A stretch of 64,000 nucleotides of DNA from Solibacillus sp. FSL R5-0449. Lineage in GTDB: Bacteria; Bacillota; Bacilli; Bacillales_A; Planococcaceae. Of the stretch, positions 8,331 to 18,740 are shown one piece after another. The notes under the pieces are model-generated. The model was given only the letters and a program-made list of their open reading frames with translations. It was not told the DNA's origin and made no database searches. The number at the start of each line of letters is the position of its first letter. Position 1 is the first letter of the stretch. A program made the translations under genes and the position numbers. The DNA lies in assembly GCF_037975215.1 (NCBI RefSeq), contig NZ_CP150239.1, positions 153,501 to 217,500 of the forward strand, read 5' to 3'.

Positions 8331-9695
8331 ATGGTAAATGAACTAACATCAGTGAATGGACATGTAACAGGGGAGTCGGTATACCAGGATAAACCGGTCA
8401 TTCAGGCAGCCGAAACACTATTCGTCAATGAATTTACAGATGGTGTTTTAAATCCGAATGCACCTATGTTAGGACCTTTAAAAGATGGGGGTACAATCAT
8501 TGCCAATACAGCTCCTGGTTGTTGGGGCCCAATGATTACACCGGCGATTCGCGGAGGGCACGAAGTAACGAAGCCCGTATATGTAGAAGGTGCGGAAGTC
8601 GGGGACGCAATCGTCATCCAAATTAAGTCGATTCAAGTTACATCGATTGCGACTTCTTCGGGAACAGACGAAGCGCAAAATGAGCGGTTTATCGGAGATC
8701 CTTTCGTTAAGGTGAAATGCCCGGGTTGCGGGAAACTCCATCCGCCGACAATTGTACAAGGAATCGGTCAGGAGTCTGTAAAATGTATGACTTGCGGAAC
8801 GGATACAACCCCATTTAAAATTTCCAACGGCTATACAATGGCATTCAATTCAAAAGGGAATGTCGGATTGACGGTCGGAAAAGAAGCTGCGCGCCGGATT
8901 GCTCAAGACAGCAAAAACTATATGCGAACTCCGGAAAATTCAGTTCAAAATCCAATTACTTCATTTGCGCCGAGTGACCTGATCGGGGTACTTGCAAGAA
9001 TGCGTCCGTTTGTTGGTCAGCTTGGGACAACACCGTCAAAAGCAATGCCGGATTCTCATAATGCTGGTGACTTCGGAACGTTTTTAATCGGGGCACCGCA
9101 TGAATTTACAATGACTGAAGATGAGCTGAATATCCACCGTACAGATGGGCATATGGATATTAACCGCGTGCGTGAAGGGGCTGTTGTCATTTGTCCTGTA
9201 AAGGTTCCTGGTGGCGGTGTATATGTAGGGGATATGCATGCAATGCAGGGCGATGGAGAAATTGCAGGACATACGACTGATGTATCGGGTATTGTACAGC
9301 TGCAGGTAAGTGTACTGAAAAAGGTAAACTTGGACGGTCCTATCTTGCTGCCGAATGTTGATGATTTGCCCTATACCGCAAAACCTTTCACGAAGGAAGA
9401 AAAGCGTATAGCACGAGAGCTGGCAGAAGAGTTTGGGGTAAAGCAAGTCGAAGAGAGCTTCCCGTTGTCAATTGTAGGAACAGGGGTTAACTTAAATGCG
9501 GCTACAGAAAATGCACTGGAGCGTGCGGCAAAGTTATTTGAACTGACCGTGGAAGAAGTAAGAAACCGTGCAACAATTACAGGTGGTATTGAAATCGGCA
9601 GACATCCGGGTGTTGTGACGGCTACCGTTCAAATGCCAAAATCACTTTTGAAAAAAGCAAGACTGTTTAAAACGATTAAGCGTCAATATGACTGA
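8331..9695 (+). CDS. Acetamidase/formamidase family protein
   Basis: This 454-residue FmdA/AmdA-type protein has the strongly conserved block GGGVYVGDMHAMQGDGEIAG, which contains the metal-binding/catalytic region, preceded by RPFVGQLG and DSHNAGDFG. The family hydrolyses short-chain amides (formamide, acetamide) to ammonia and the acid. An insertion around residues 128-150 carries two CxxC pairs (CPGC and CMTC), which look like a small zinc ribbon. The start is supported by a GGGAGAGAGGG ribosome site. The gene is monocistronic, with no urea/amide transporter next to it. Confidence 0.85.
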   Translation: MVNELTSVNGHVTGESVYQDKPVIQAAETLFVNEFTDGVLNPNAPMLGPLKDGGTIIANTAPGCWGPMITPAIRGGHEVTKPVYVEGAEVGDAIVIQIKSIQVTSIATSSGTDEAQNERFIGDPFVKVKCPGCGKLHPPTIVQGIGQESVKCMTCGTDTTPFKISNGYTMAFNSKGNVGLTVGKEAARRIAQDSKNYMRTPENSVQNPITSFAPSDLIGVLARMRPFVGQLGTTPSKAMPDSHNAGDFGTFLIGAPHEFTMTEDELNIHRTDGHMDINRVREGAVVICPVKVPGGGVYVGDMHAMQGDGEIAGHTTDVSGIVQLQVSVLKKVNLDGPILLPNVDDLPYTAKPFTKEEKRIARELAEEFGVKQVEESFPLSIVGTGVNLNAATENALERAAKLFELTVEEVRNRATITGGIEIGRHPGVVTATVQMPKSLLKKARLFKTIKRQYD

Positions 9696-9806
9696 ATGCC
9701 ACGGGACCATTATTAGAAGCACTACGATCATAATTAATTAGATAAGTTTTTGTTCTTTATTTTTCGGGAAATAGGAAATTACTAGAAAAGTAGAGGGGAT
9801 GAAGCA

Positions 9807-10325
9807 ATGCAGCCATTGATCAAGAAGATAGAAGCTCTTGTCATCTCGATTAGCGTTCAGTCCGGTATTGGTATTATTGAAGCAATTAGTGAAAAAGACG
9901 GCAATAAGAAAGTCATATTCCAAATTACATCAAAAACGCCTTTAATGACAAAGGACGGGCACCAGATTGGGGCATCTGCCATTCCGGTCAAGGCGAAAAT
10001 CATTGCCTTTATTGATTCCAGAAATCCGTTGCCGATGATTTCTCCGCCTCATACAACACCATTACTCATTATTTTTGACCAGTATGATAAAGAAGGTGAA
10101 GTATGTGTCGGTGCATTTGACCGGGTGTTTTACTGTGATCAGTTGAAACTTAAACTCCATATTAGTGAAAAAACAGAAATAGTGGATTTGGCGGGAAAGC
10201 GTGTAGATCAGAAAGATATGGACGGAAAGATGCTTTTTGTTTTTTATGATCATGCAACTAAAAGCAAACCCGTGCAAGCCAAACCATCAAAAATTATCGT
10301 GACCTCTATTTTGCATAACGAATAG
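9807..10325 (+). CDS. Hypothetical beta-rich protein
   Basis: A 172-residue protein with no signal peptide or membrane segment. The middle has a NPLPMISPPHTTPLLIIF stretch resembling the motif of small barrel proteins in which a polar turn (SIPPQ-like) is followed by a hydrophobic strand, and the sequence alternates beta-type hydrophobic residues throughout. I do not recognise a named family. AGAGGGGATGAAGCA precedes the ATG. It sits between the amidase and another protein of unknown function, all on the plus strand, and may form a loose unit with the latter. Confidence 0.6.
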   Translation: MQPLIKKIEALVISISVQSGIGIIEAISEKDGNKKVIFQITSKTPLMTKDGHQIGASAIPVKAKIIAFIDSRNPLPMISPPHTTPLLIIFDQYDKEGEVCVGAFDRVFYCDQLKLKLHISEKTEIVDLAGKRVDQKDMDGKMLFVFYDHATKSKPVQAKPSKIIVTSILHNE

Positions 10326-10508
10326 CCATGATGCATATCGATTTCAATTGTTAGTACGTATGTTTTAAGCAATCTATCATACGAAATGCTGCAAATGAAA
10401 CGATATGCTTTTTTTGTGGAATCAAACTGAAGGAAAGTAAATAAATTAAATATGTTACATCCACATTTATTTTTTGGTATATTTTTGTATAGAAATAAGG
10501 TGGAAAAT

Positions 10509-11966
10509 ATGGAGGGATCTTTGTTGTTGCTTTCATTTGATGAGCAGCTCTTTCAACAGACGAACGGACAAACAGGGAAAAAGCTAGAGCAGGCTTTGGA
10601 AGATAAATTTCAATTTGTAAAACAGACTGCGATTTGGGGCGCACCTATACAGAGCAGTGATTTTTTGCTGGAACAGGAGCGTGCAGAGAAGTTTTGCTTT
10701 CAGTTAATTAAAACCTATTGGGGCAGATTAGACTTATTTAATAGTGATTCAGTGCAAGAGACGAATTCTTTGAATGAAAAAATGGAACAGTTTTTTGCCG
10801 AGTCCGAAAACAGAAAAGTGCTATTTTCATTTTTACATAACCATGGTGAAGTGGCATTTGATCAGCTAATTGAATATATTTTTTCAAAGCCGGTCCCTGT
10901 AACTCATATAGAAACAGAATTAAAGAAAATTTATGTATATGAAGTGAACAATCATTTTTTTGTTCAACCGATTTATTGTGCAGATGAAAAGTTTTGGCAA
11001 ATAATCGGTGCGAAAAAGATTTATTCACTGTTTTTACAAGTACCTTTAATGAATATGACGAGACCAGTTGAATTAATGCGGCATTTTAAAGCATTGCTTG
11101 CCGGTCAGCTGACAGCAAATCGCATTGCAACAATTATTCATAAGCTCGTACAGAAGATAGATGATGAAAATCCGAAATCGGATGAAGTAAAGCAATTGCA
11201 TCTGTTAAATGTCCGCACGCATTTTACGAGCGGGCGACGCCATATGCTGAAGCTCCGAAAATGTATTCAGGCATTACTGGAAAACTGGTCAACCGGAACG
11301 TTTGCATTAAATACGAAAGAGCAAACACTGCTTGGCTATATGTTGTTTCAAGAAGCGGTTTATAAAAGGGATTACCGGAGTATTTTACTGCAAGGAATGT
11401 ATTTAATTGAGGAAGAACGGATAAACAATCATGCGATTGAACTTGTTGTTGAATATGCGGATGTGTTGAGCAGCATGAACCCGCAGCCTGATACACTTGT
11501 GAAAGATTACCGGAAAAACTACTTGGAGCATGTCTTTTATGAACTGATTAATAGTGTGGTAAAAGAAGAACAGTTTGAGCTTGGGATAGAGCTGCTGAAA
11601 AATTATGAGCTTGCATCATGTGCAGCCATATTCCAGCTCCTTCATGCAGAAGAAACGGAAACGATTCTGCATATGATTGAGGCAACTGTTCAACGTGATA
11701 TTGCTCTATTTGTTGATGGTTCGCCACAAAACATTCGCGAATCGATCATTATCTGGCAGCAACATTATTTGAATAAAAACAGCGATTATTATCGTATAGC
11801 TGAAATGACATCACAGCATATTTGCAATTTGTTGAAAATACTGTTTTGGGCTGAAGAAGATGTGCTAGTGGAGAAACTGTTAGCGGTCTATAAAAAATAT
11901 TTGCTCATCCCGCATCATTTCCAATATTTGCGCCAGTTTATTGAGCGCCGTGTTGTATTATGTTAA
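10509..11966 (+). CDS. Hypothetical 485-residue helical protein
   Basis: A long, mostly helical, soluble protein without recognisable catalytic motifs, signal peptide or membrane segment. The frame opens earlier at 10452, but AAGGTGG lies 5 nt before the ATG at 10509, so the shorter form is preferred. Composition and codon use are like the neighbours and the frame is intact over 1.4 kb, so it is a real gene of unknown function. A convergent terminator at 11972 follows. Confidence 0.65.
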   Translation: MEGSLLLLSFDEQLFQQTNGQTGKKLEQALEDKFQFVKQTAIWGAPIQSSDFLLEQERAEKFCFQLIKTYWGRLDLFNSDSVQETNSLNEKMEQFFAESENRKVLFSFLHNHGEVAFDQLIEYIFSKPVPVTHIETELKKIYVYEVNNHFFVQPIYCADEKFWQIIGAKKIYSLFLQVPLMNMTRPVELMRHFKALLAGQLTANRIATIIHKLVQKIDDENPKSDEVKQLHLLNVRTHFTSGRRHMLKLRKCIQALLENWSTGTFALNTKEQTLLGYMLFQEAVYKRDYRSILLQGMYLIEEERINNHAIELVVEYADVLSSMNPQPDTLVKDYRKNYLEHVFYELINSVVKEEQFELGIELLKNYELASCAAIFQLLHAEETETILHMIEATVQRDIALFVDGSPQNIRESIIIWQQHYLNKNSDYYRIAEMTSQHICNLLKILFWAEEDVLVEKLLAVYKKYLLIPHHFQYLRQFIERRVVLC

Positions 11967-11971
11967 TAATG

Positions 11972-12010
11972 AAAAGGTGAAGCAATGCCGATGCATGCTT
12001 CACCTTTTTG
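11972..12010. terminator. Bidirectional terminator between convergent genes
   Basis: AAAAGGTGAAGCA pairs with TGCTTCACCTTTT. T runs are present on both strands, serving the plus gene ending at 11966 and the minus gene ending at 12013. Confidence 0.85.
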
Positions 12011-12012
12011 TT

Positions 12013-13197
12013 TTATTGTAATACGCCATCGTTTGTTAGCTGTTCGATTTGTTCTTTAGTATAGCCGTAAGCAGTTAAAATTTCCTCGGTATGTTCACCT
12101 ATTTTTGCCCCTACATGTTTGTAAGTCGGTTCAACACCGCTTATTTTCAAGGCTGTTCCAATTTGGCGCTGTGAGGATCCATCCGGTTTCTGAACATCTA
12201 CAAGCATATTCCGCGCTTTAATTTGCGGGTGTTCACAAGCTTCGTCAAATGTAAGAACCGGTTCCACACATCCATGGAAATCTTCATTGAAAATTTCAAG
12301 CCATTGATCGAATGTCTTCGAACAAAATGCATCGGTAACTGCTTCTTTAAATCGTTGCTGTGTATAGTAGGAGTCATTGAATGTGCTGTCGATCAGTTCC
12401 GGAATGCCAAGCGCTTCACATAGCAGTTTGCGGAACTGAGGCTCCAGGCTGCCGACAGAAAAGTAACGACCGTCTTTCGTACGATAGTAATCATAAAATG
12501 TTCCGCCATTTAAAATTTCCTCTTCCGGCTGTGGTGGACGACCGCTTCCAAGATATTGCGTGCCATATAAAGCATTCATTGAAAACATCGCATCGGTCAT
12601 CGAGACATCGATAAATTTCCCTTCGCCAGTTTTTTCACGGTGTAGAGCAGCCGCTAAAATTCCGATAGCGGCATGCATTGTCCCGCCGGCAATATCCGCA
12701 ATTTGAATTCCCATTGCAACAGGCTTTTTATCTTTCAAACGGGAATGATCCAACACCCCGCCAATCGATAAGTAGTTATTATCATGACCTGGCCGCGTTG
12801 CATATGGTCCGGTTTGTCCATAGCCGGTAATTGCGCAGTAAATTAGGCGCGGGTTATATTCACGCAATGTTTCATAGTCGATTCCGAGGCGCTTCATTAC
12901 ACCTGGACGGAATCCTTCAATGATAATGTCGTAATCTTGGATAAGCTTTTTAATAATTTCGATGCTCTCCGCAGACTTTAAATTGAGCTGCAGAGACTTT
13001 TTTGAACGGTTTAAATGCTGATGGAAGTAGGATTCCTTGTCCTCATCATAGGGAGGCATAATCCGCATTAAATCAACACGGCGTTCTGACTCCACATGAA
13101 TCACATCTGCCCCGAGATCCGCAAACATCATTGACGCAAGCGGTCCAGGCAATAGAGAAGAAAAATCCAAAATCTTTAACCCATTTAAAATCGTCAT
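12013..13197 (-). CDS. Class III CoA-transferase (CaiB/BaiF family)
   Basis: A 394-residue protein opening LNGLKILDFSSLLPGPLASMMFADLGADVIHVE (described in pieces here), which is the typical CaiB/BaiF N-terminus, with the catalytic aspartate expected in the NYLSIGG/VAMGIQIADIAGG region and the conserved RLGIDYETLREYNPRLIYCAITG block. It moves CoA between an acyl-CoA and a carboxylic acid; the acid cannot be predicted. Two candidate ATGs exist (13203, 13197). The second has GGGGG at 6-nt spacing and is preferred. The gene is monocistronic, with a convergent terminator downstream. Confidence 0.88.
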   Translation of the reverse strand: MTILNGLKILDFSSLLPGPLASMMFADLGADVIHVESERRVDLMRIMPPYDEDKESYFHQHLNRSKKSLQLNLKSAESIEIIKKLIQDYDIIIEGFRPGVMKRLGIDYETLREYNPRLIYCAITGYGQTGPYATRPGHDNNYLSIGGVLDHSRLKDKKPVAMGIQIADIAGGTMHAAIGILAAALHREKTGEGKFIDVSMTDAMFSMNALYGTQYLGSGRPPQPEEEILNGGTFYDYYRTKDGRYFSVGSLEPQFRKLLCEALGIPELIDSTFNDSYYTQQRFKEAVTDAFCSKTFDQWLEIFNEDFHGCVEPVLTFDEACEHPQIKARNMLVDVQKPDGSSQRQIGTALKISGVEPTYKHVGAKIGEHTEEILTAYGYTKEQIEQLTNDGVLQ

Positions 13198-13770
13198 ACC
13201 CATCCCCCTTATGTGTTGAACAGTTGCTTTTGAAAGTAGAATGTAGAACTAATACAAACGAAAGCTCCGAAAGAGCAATATATGCTACCACCTTCAAAAA
13301 AATATAAATATAAGAAAAAGAGTCCCCTTATTATCTAATTCTCTATACTCTATTATATTTTAAATACTCTGAAAATTATAGTGCGAAAATAAGCAAAATG
13401 TGCAGAAATATAGAAAAAACAAACATTGAATTCTTGTTCTCTATTATTTTAAAAAAAATAGTCCAAGTCAGGAATAAAATATAACTTTAGTGAATATTAA
13501 CTAAGTATAGAAACCCTATTAAAGATTAGATAGTTTTTAGCTAGGGTAAAATATGGATGGTTGGCTATTTATTTATAGAACGGTTTTGCTTTATGACAAT
13601 ATGTCGGAGCAGGGTCGTTCCTTTTTTTGTCCAAATTTAGAAATCCAGAATTAAAATGAAAAACTACATAAATTTCATACAGTTTTGCGCACTGTTAGCC
13701 GATATAAATAATAGAAGTTTTTACTAGATTGAACATGTTACGACATTTCAAAAAGGAGGGATTTTCTAAC
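13198..13770. other. Gene-free AT-rich interval upstream of the SLH protein gene
   Basis: About 570 bp separate the divergent CoA-transferase and surface-protein genes. It is AT-rich with no convincing ORF and no hairpin-plus-T structure that I could support. It must hold the promoter and probably a long leader of the surface-protein gene, as is usual for S-layer-type genes, but I cannot place a -35/-10 pair with confidence. Confidence 0.5.
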
Positions 13771-16700
13771 ATGGACTCGAAAAAAGCACAAAAACTTTCA
13801 AAGGCAGCGGTCGCAACGGTTTTGGCGACAAGTGGTGTGCTGGTCGCAATACCTCACCAGGCAAATGCCTATTCATTCAGTGATTTAAATCCCAATGCGG
13901 ATTATTATGAGCCGATTATCGATTTAGCCAACCGTAAAATTGCAACAGGCTATTCAAACGGTACATTTAAACCAAACGCAGCAATTACTCGTGAAGATGC
14001 CGCAAAAATGCTGGCACTGACGATTGATGTTAATATAACAAATCCAAAAAATCCCGGCTTTAAAGATGTGACGGTGAATAATCCAAACTATCGTTACATC
14101 GCTGCATTGGCAGAAGCGGGTGTCATTAATGGCTATTCAGATAAAACTTTTAAGCCAAAAGAGCCGATTACACGCGGACAAATGGCGAAAATATTAACGC
14201 TTGGCTTCAAGTTTGGCGTTTCCACAAAACTTAACCACGGTTTTAAGGATGTTTCGAATAAAAATGCCAATGCATATTTTATACAGACACTTTACGATTT
14301 GAATATAACAAAAGGAAAAACTCCTGTTTCATTTGATCCATTTAATACCGTAACACGCGGACAGATGGCGACTTTTATTTGGCGTGCAGAAAAAGCAGAC
14401 CGTGGCAACCCTGTCTACGTAGTCGGGGATATTGTAGGAAATCAAATATACATAAACGGTGTCGCGTACACTGTGGCATCCCATTTACGCAGTATTATTA
14501 ATGCGGGAAATCAAAATGTATTAAAAGGTGCCTATATCGAAGGAAGCTATTCAGGGAAGACCCTACAAAATATTTCGAAGCTGACAATCAATGCGAGCGG
14601 AAATTCTTCGCGTTTATTGGCGCTTGATGGGGGCTATTCTTCGTTTGCAGGAGAACTTGTCGTTCATGGAAGCTATGTTCGCTTTAAAAATATTAATTTT
14701 ACAGGACGTGTAGAAGTTGCAGAAGCACCTCGACGTTCTCTTGGCGCATTGGAGAATGTACGCATTGCAAGTATAGGAAACTTCGCATCGTTTATCGACT
14801 GGGGAACACCTACAGATCCGAAAAATGAAGATTTCCTAAACCCTGTGGATAAGGAAACGCTACAGGATAAGCCGGATCCGACAAAACCTGAGCACCTGCA
14901 AAAGTATACTGAACGGATGGCGAACATTAAGAAGTATGTGGATTTTGAAAATGCGGATATTCGTCAATTGTATGTAACGGCTGACCGTACGTTTTTAAAA
15001 GCCAACTATGATATCGACCGCCTGACAGTTCAGGGAAATGTAGCAAATATAGAGCTGTATGCAAGCCCGAAAGCAATGTATATTGATACGGACTATAATG
15101 TTTCTATTTATGGGGTTCATGACATTCAATACGTGTATAAAAATACATTGAAAAATGTGCACCTGAATACAGACAGCACATATGATTTTTATTACATTAC
15201 ATCGAGCAATGGCTTTACGAATCTTGGAACACATGCTTATATCTCTAAGGCAATCATTCCGAAAAATAAAACCGTAAATGATGTGTTTGACGATTATAAA
15301 ACGGATGACCCGAACATTGGATATGTAGAGGACGAAGACGGAAAAGCGGTTGACCGTGATCCGGTTGAAAATACGATTGTTACCGATGTTACGTCTCCAA
15401 CTATTACACAGCTGGATGTGGAAGCGGGCGGATCGACAGCCGATGTGACATTAACAGCAGATGAAGATGGTACGTACTACTATGTCATTAAAAAGGCGAA
15501 TGAAAAAGCGCCGACAATAAGCGAGATTAAAACAGGCGGTACAAAATATAACGGCAATGGTCCACTCGTAATGGACGAGCCTGTGAAATTTACTGTATCC
15601 GGTCTGGAGACAATGACGGACTATGTCATTTATGCAATCGTCATTGATGATGCGGATAATGTATCGGAGAAGGAAGAGCAGGAATTCTCGACAATCGATA
15701 ACCGACCACCGACATTCCGCCTCGATAAAGGCGAAACGATGTATGGCGGTAAGCGTGTACAATTTGTTATTAAGGGAATTACCGAGCCGGGCGAATACTA
15801 TTACTATATTCGCGAAAAATCACCCGTTACGATGCCGGATCCGACTGTCGATGAAATTATGAAACGCTATACGGGAAAAGGGACAATTACAAAACCTGAT
15901 GATGTTGTCATTACTGAAACGAAATATGGTGCAACTCCTGCAATCGGTGATATTAAGCCAAATACAGAGTATGAAATATATGCGGTGATGGTCGATAAAT
16001 CAGGAAATAAAATGCGCAACCCTGCTCCGAAGATTACGTTGAAGACAGAAGCACCGGATACGACTTATCCGTATGTTATTAATACTGAATTAACGCCTGT
16101 AAGTTCATCTAATTCAAATGAAGGTTACTTTTACATTTCAGTCAGTGAAGAGTTAGATAAAGCAAGCGCTGAAAATGTTAATAACTATGTATTATCAGGA
16201 ACCGGCATTGTCAATATTACAGGTCAAAAAGAAATTAAACCTAGTGAAGTAATTTATTCTGATAAACGTATTCGTATTAAGATTCCTTCTGTTACAGCAT
16301 TGGTAAATGGAGATACAATTCGTGCAACGGTATTACCAGGAGTAAAAGACTTGGCGGAAAATGAATTTGAAAGCGCGCTAACAGCTCCTGGAGGAAATCC
16401 ACCACGTAACTATGCGGTATATAACCATACCGATGCATTAGCGCCAAAATTAAAGATTGATAAAGTTGAATCTTCACCAACAGACAACAAATTTTTAATT
16501 GACGTAACGACCAATAAAGCTGGTACTTATTACTATATGATATTGGAGAATGGATATTTTGATGATAAAGATACTATTACACCACGAGATTTTGTTGATG
16601 AATTTGATTCTGAAACAGTAACTGGAAAATTTCAAACGGATAGTTTAAATGATTATTTAGCTAAAGGTACCGGACCGGCAGAATTAGGGAAAATTACATT

Positions 16701-18171
16701 GCCGCCTATTTCTAGACCAAGTGGAATCAGTGAATTTAAAGATTACTCTATTTATATTTTGCTAAAGGATCGTTCAGGAAAGATATCCGTTTGGGATCAA
16801 AAAACATTGATTACTGATACAAAGCCACCATTGACTTCGAATTATATTATTCAGTCACCAATAACAGGAATAGATAGATATAAAAATGAAACAGCTTTAA
16901 TAACATTTAATTCAGATGAGGATGGTACACTTCATGTGGCAGCAATCCCTAAGTATAGAAAAGATCCAAATAATACCAATACCTATATATGGAATACAGA
17001 TTCTAAAGGTGCAGACTATTTTAATCATACGACCAAAGGTTTATTAGAAACCCGTTCGGAAATTAAGAATATCAATAATACTTCCTTTGATAATAAAACA
17101 CGTTTACAATACTTTACAAGTTTTGCTAACCAGGCTGGTCTTTATAAAAAAGAAGGGTTTAAAGCTGGTAATCCAACAGTTGAAATTACAAACTTAGATC
17201 CACATATGGAATATTCATTTTTAATAGGTGTAGAAGATGTATATGGTAATTTTACGATAAGAGAGGTAGATAATGATACTCCACCAATATCGACAGATGA
17301 GCCGAATGGTAAACTAATTGTTAAGGATTTTTATACGGATGGTGTGAAGCCATATCTTACAAATTCAGTTATTTATCGTAAAGGAGATCCGTTAGAAACT
17401 AATACAGCGGAATTTACCATTACTTTTAATGAGTCAATTATGCGACAAAATGATGTAAGTAAGTTTAACAAGTCTAGTATTATACCAGGTTTTGATTTAT
17501 CAAAAATAATGAAAATAACAGATAACAGCTCAGATAATATCACTGATCAGTTTTCAGTGAAGAGCTATACCCCTGGAACGTCGACAGGTAGTCAGTCGAC
17601 TTTAGTAATAACAACATCAACTGCTGTATCTTCTACAGCTAGTGACACGATAAGAGTTACAATGCTTGAAAATAACGAAGACGCATATGATTATGTAGAC
17701 AAAAATGCATTTAATCTAGATGTCATCGGTAAGTACTACTGGCCAGGTAAGATTAAAAATGAATATTGGGGCGCAGAACTTGTTAATCCGTCGATATTAA
17801 ATGGTAGGAAATATTCTAAAAAACTAGAAGTCGGTGTAGGATTTGGTGTTGTTATAGGTAGAGATAATGACCTTGATTTAACTATAAACCAAACGCTATA
17901 TTACGCAACTCTCGTAAATAAAACAAAGGTAACTTCTGAAGAGATTTTTGCAGCTTATAGAGGATATACAGTGTCGGGGATACAAACAGTGCAAACAAAA
18001 ACCCTAACAGCAAAAGATATTGCTGGAGTGATTGAGTTAACGCTTCCCGAAAACGAAAACGATACAGCAGTATTTAGAGAAGATGATCATATAGCGGCAT
18101 TTACTATAGATGATTTCGGGAATATAGTTTGGTTGTATGAAAATTCTAATAACTATATAAAAATTAAGTAA
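13771..18171 (+). CDS. Secreted SLH-domain surface protein (S-layer-like), 1466 residues
   Basis: ATG at 13771 follows AAAGGAGGG; an upstream TTG at 13729 is not needed. A signal peptide (MDSKKAQKLSKAAVATVLAT, ending near HQANA) is followed by three SLH repeats, each with a GYSNGTFKP- or GYSDKTFKP-type turn and a TRGQMA/TREDAA motif, within residues 35-220. These bind pyruvylated cell-wall polymer. A beta-helix-like region follows (about 240-500), then repeated immunoglobulin/fibronectin-like modules with recurrent YYYxI and TxPxI segments. From about 16060 the DNA becomes visibly AT-richer (roughly 30% versus 40% GC in sampled lines), suggesting a mosaic gene. The protein is exported and wall-bound. 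A terminator lies at 18244. Confidence 0.88.
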   Translation: MDSKKAQKLSKAAVATVLATSGVLVAIPHQANAYSFSDLNPNADYYEPIIDLANRKIATGYSNGTFKPNAAITREDAAKMLALTIDVNITNPKNPGFKDVTVNNPNYRYIAALAEAGVINGYSDKTFKPKEPITRGQMAKILTLGFKFGVSTKLNHGFKDVSNKNANAYFIQTLYDLNITKGKTPVSFDPFNTVTRGQMATFIWRAEKADRGNPVYVVGDIVGNQIYINGVAYTVASHLRSIINAGNQNVLKGAYIEGSYSGKTLQNISKLTINASGNSSRLLALDGGYSSFAGELVVHGSYVRFKNINFTGRVEVAEAPRRSLGALENVRIASIGNFASFIDWGTPTDPKNEDFLNPVDKETLQDKPDPTKPEHLQKYTERMANIKKYVDFENADIRQLYVTADRTFLKANYDIDRLTVQGNVANIELYASPKAMYIDTDYNVSIYGVHDIQYVYKNTLKNVHLNTDSTYDFYYITSSNGFTNLGTHAYISKAIIPKNKTVNDVFDDYKTDDPNIGYVEDEDGKAVDRDPVENTIVTDVTSPTITQLDVEAGGSTADVTLTADEDGTYYYVIKKANEKAPTISEIKTGGTKYNGNGPLVMDEPVKFTVSGLETMTDYVIYAIVIDDADNVSEKEEQEFSTIDNRPPTFRLDKGETMYGGKRVQFVIKGITEPGEYYYYIREKSPVTMPDPTVDEIMKRYTGKGTITKPDDVVITETKYGATPAIGDIKPNTEYEIYAVMVDKSGNKMRNPAPKITLKTEAPDTTYPYVINTELTPVSSSNSNEGYFYISVSEELDKASAENVNNYVLSGTGIVNITGQKEIKPSEVIYSDKRIRIKIPSVTALVNGDTIRATVLPGVKDLAENEFESALTAPGGNPPRNYAVYNHTDALAPKLKIDKVESSPTDNKFLIDVTTNKAGTYYYMILENGYFDDKDTITPRDFVDEFDSETVTGKFQTDSLNDYLAKGTGPAELGKITLPPISRPSGISEFKDYSIYILLKDRSGKISVWDQKTLITDTKPPLTSNYIIQSPITGIDRYKNETALITFNSDEDGTLHVAAIPKYRKDPNNTNTYIWNTDSKGADYFNHTTKGLLETRSEIKNINNTSFDNKTRLQYFTSFANQAGLYKKEGFKAGNPTVEITNLDPHMEYSFLIGVEDVYGNFTIREVDNDTPPISTDEPNGKLIVKDFYTDGVKPYLTNSVIYRKGDPLETNTAEFTITFNESIMRQNDVSKFNKSSIIPGFDLSKIMKITDNSSDNITDQFSVKSYTPGTSTGSQSTLVITTSTAVSSTASDTIRVTMLENNEDAYDYVDKNAFNLDVIGKYYWPGKIKNEYWGAELVNPSILNGRKYSKKLEVGVGFGVVIGRDNDLDLTINQTLYYATLVNKTKVTSEEIFAAYRGYTVSGIQTVQTKTLTAKDIAGVIELTLPENENDTAVFREDDHIAAFTIDDFGNIVWLYENSNNYIKIK

Positions 18172-18243
18172 AATTTCCTGTGCTGGATATATGCAAAATT
18201 AAACTTTAAATGGGAATGTAGTACAACAAGTGCTTGAAAAGTA

Positions 18244-18288
18244 AAAACCAACTCCACAAAGCGAAAGCCATGTGGGGTTGGTTTTTTA
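18244..18288 (+). terminator. Terminator after the surface-protein gene
   Basis: AACCAACTCCACA pairs with TGTGGGGTTGGTT and is followed by a T run. Confidence 0.85.
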
Positions 18289-18740
18289 TTTTGTAATTAT
18301 TCATATTTCCAGAACCCCTCAACTTATAAAATTTTTCCTTCTTTATTATAAAATAATGCCTCTTTTTAACCTTCTTCGCATCGTTTTCATAAAATATATA
18401 GCAATTAAATTATGAAAAGGATACAGGAGTGAATTGTATTTGAGTAATCACAGTTAGATGATTGTTGTTATTTAAGATTTGAAAATAACAGCAATAACTA
18501 CCTTTATTTATTTCCAATTGTGAAAGCTAATTCCGAAAAGACCTGCTTATTAAACAGCCGTGTAGTACAAAGCCTTTCTTGGTTTAAATCTATAGTTACC
18601 TCTTTACTAAAAGGCAATTTATTACGCTCGGGTTAAATGCCGTTAATGTAAAGTTTTGAAACAGTGGGCGATTTACCTCTTTATTAAAAAAAGGAATTCA
18701 TATTATTTCAGTAAGCTAAAAATAGGAGGAGTATAACATC
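18289..18740. other. Gene-free interval upstream of the coat-protein cluster
   Basis: About 450 bp with several short stop-rich frames and no ORF worth calling. It presumably contains the promoter of the cotB-like operon. I could not identify a convincing sporulation sigma-factor promoter by eye. Confidence 0.45.

Noticed and set aside
10378..10418. Terminator before the 485-residue hypothetical gene
   Set aside because: There is a T run, but the preceding stem pairs only 6 bp with a bulge, too weak to call.
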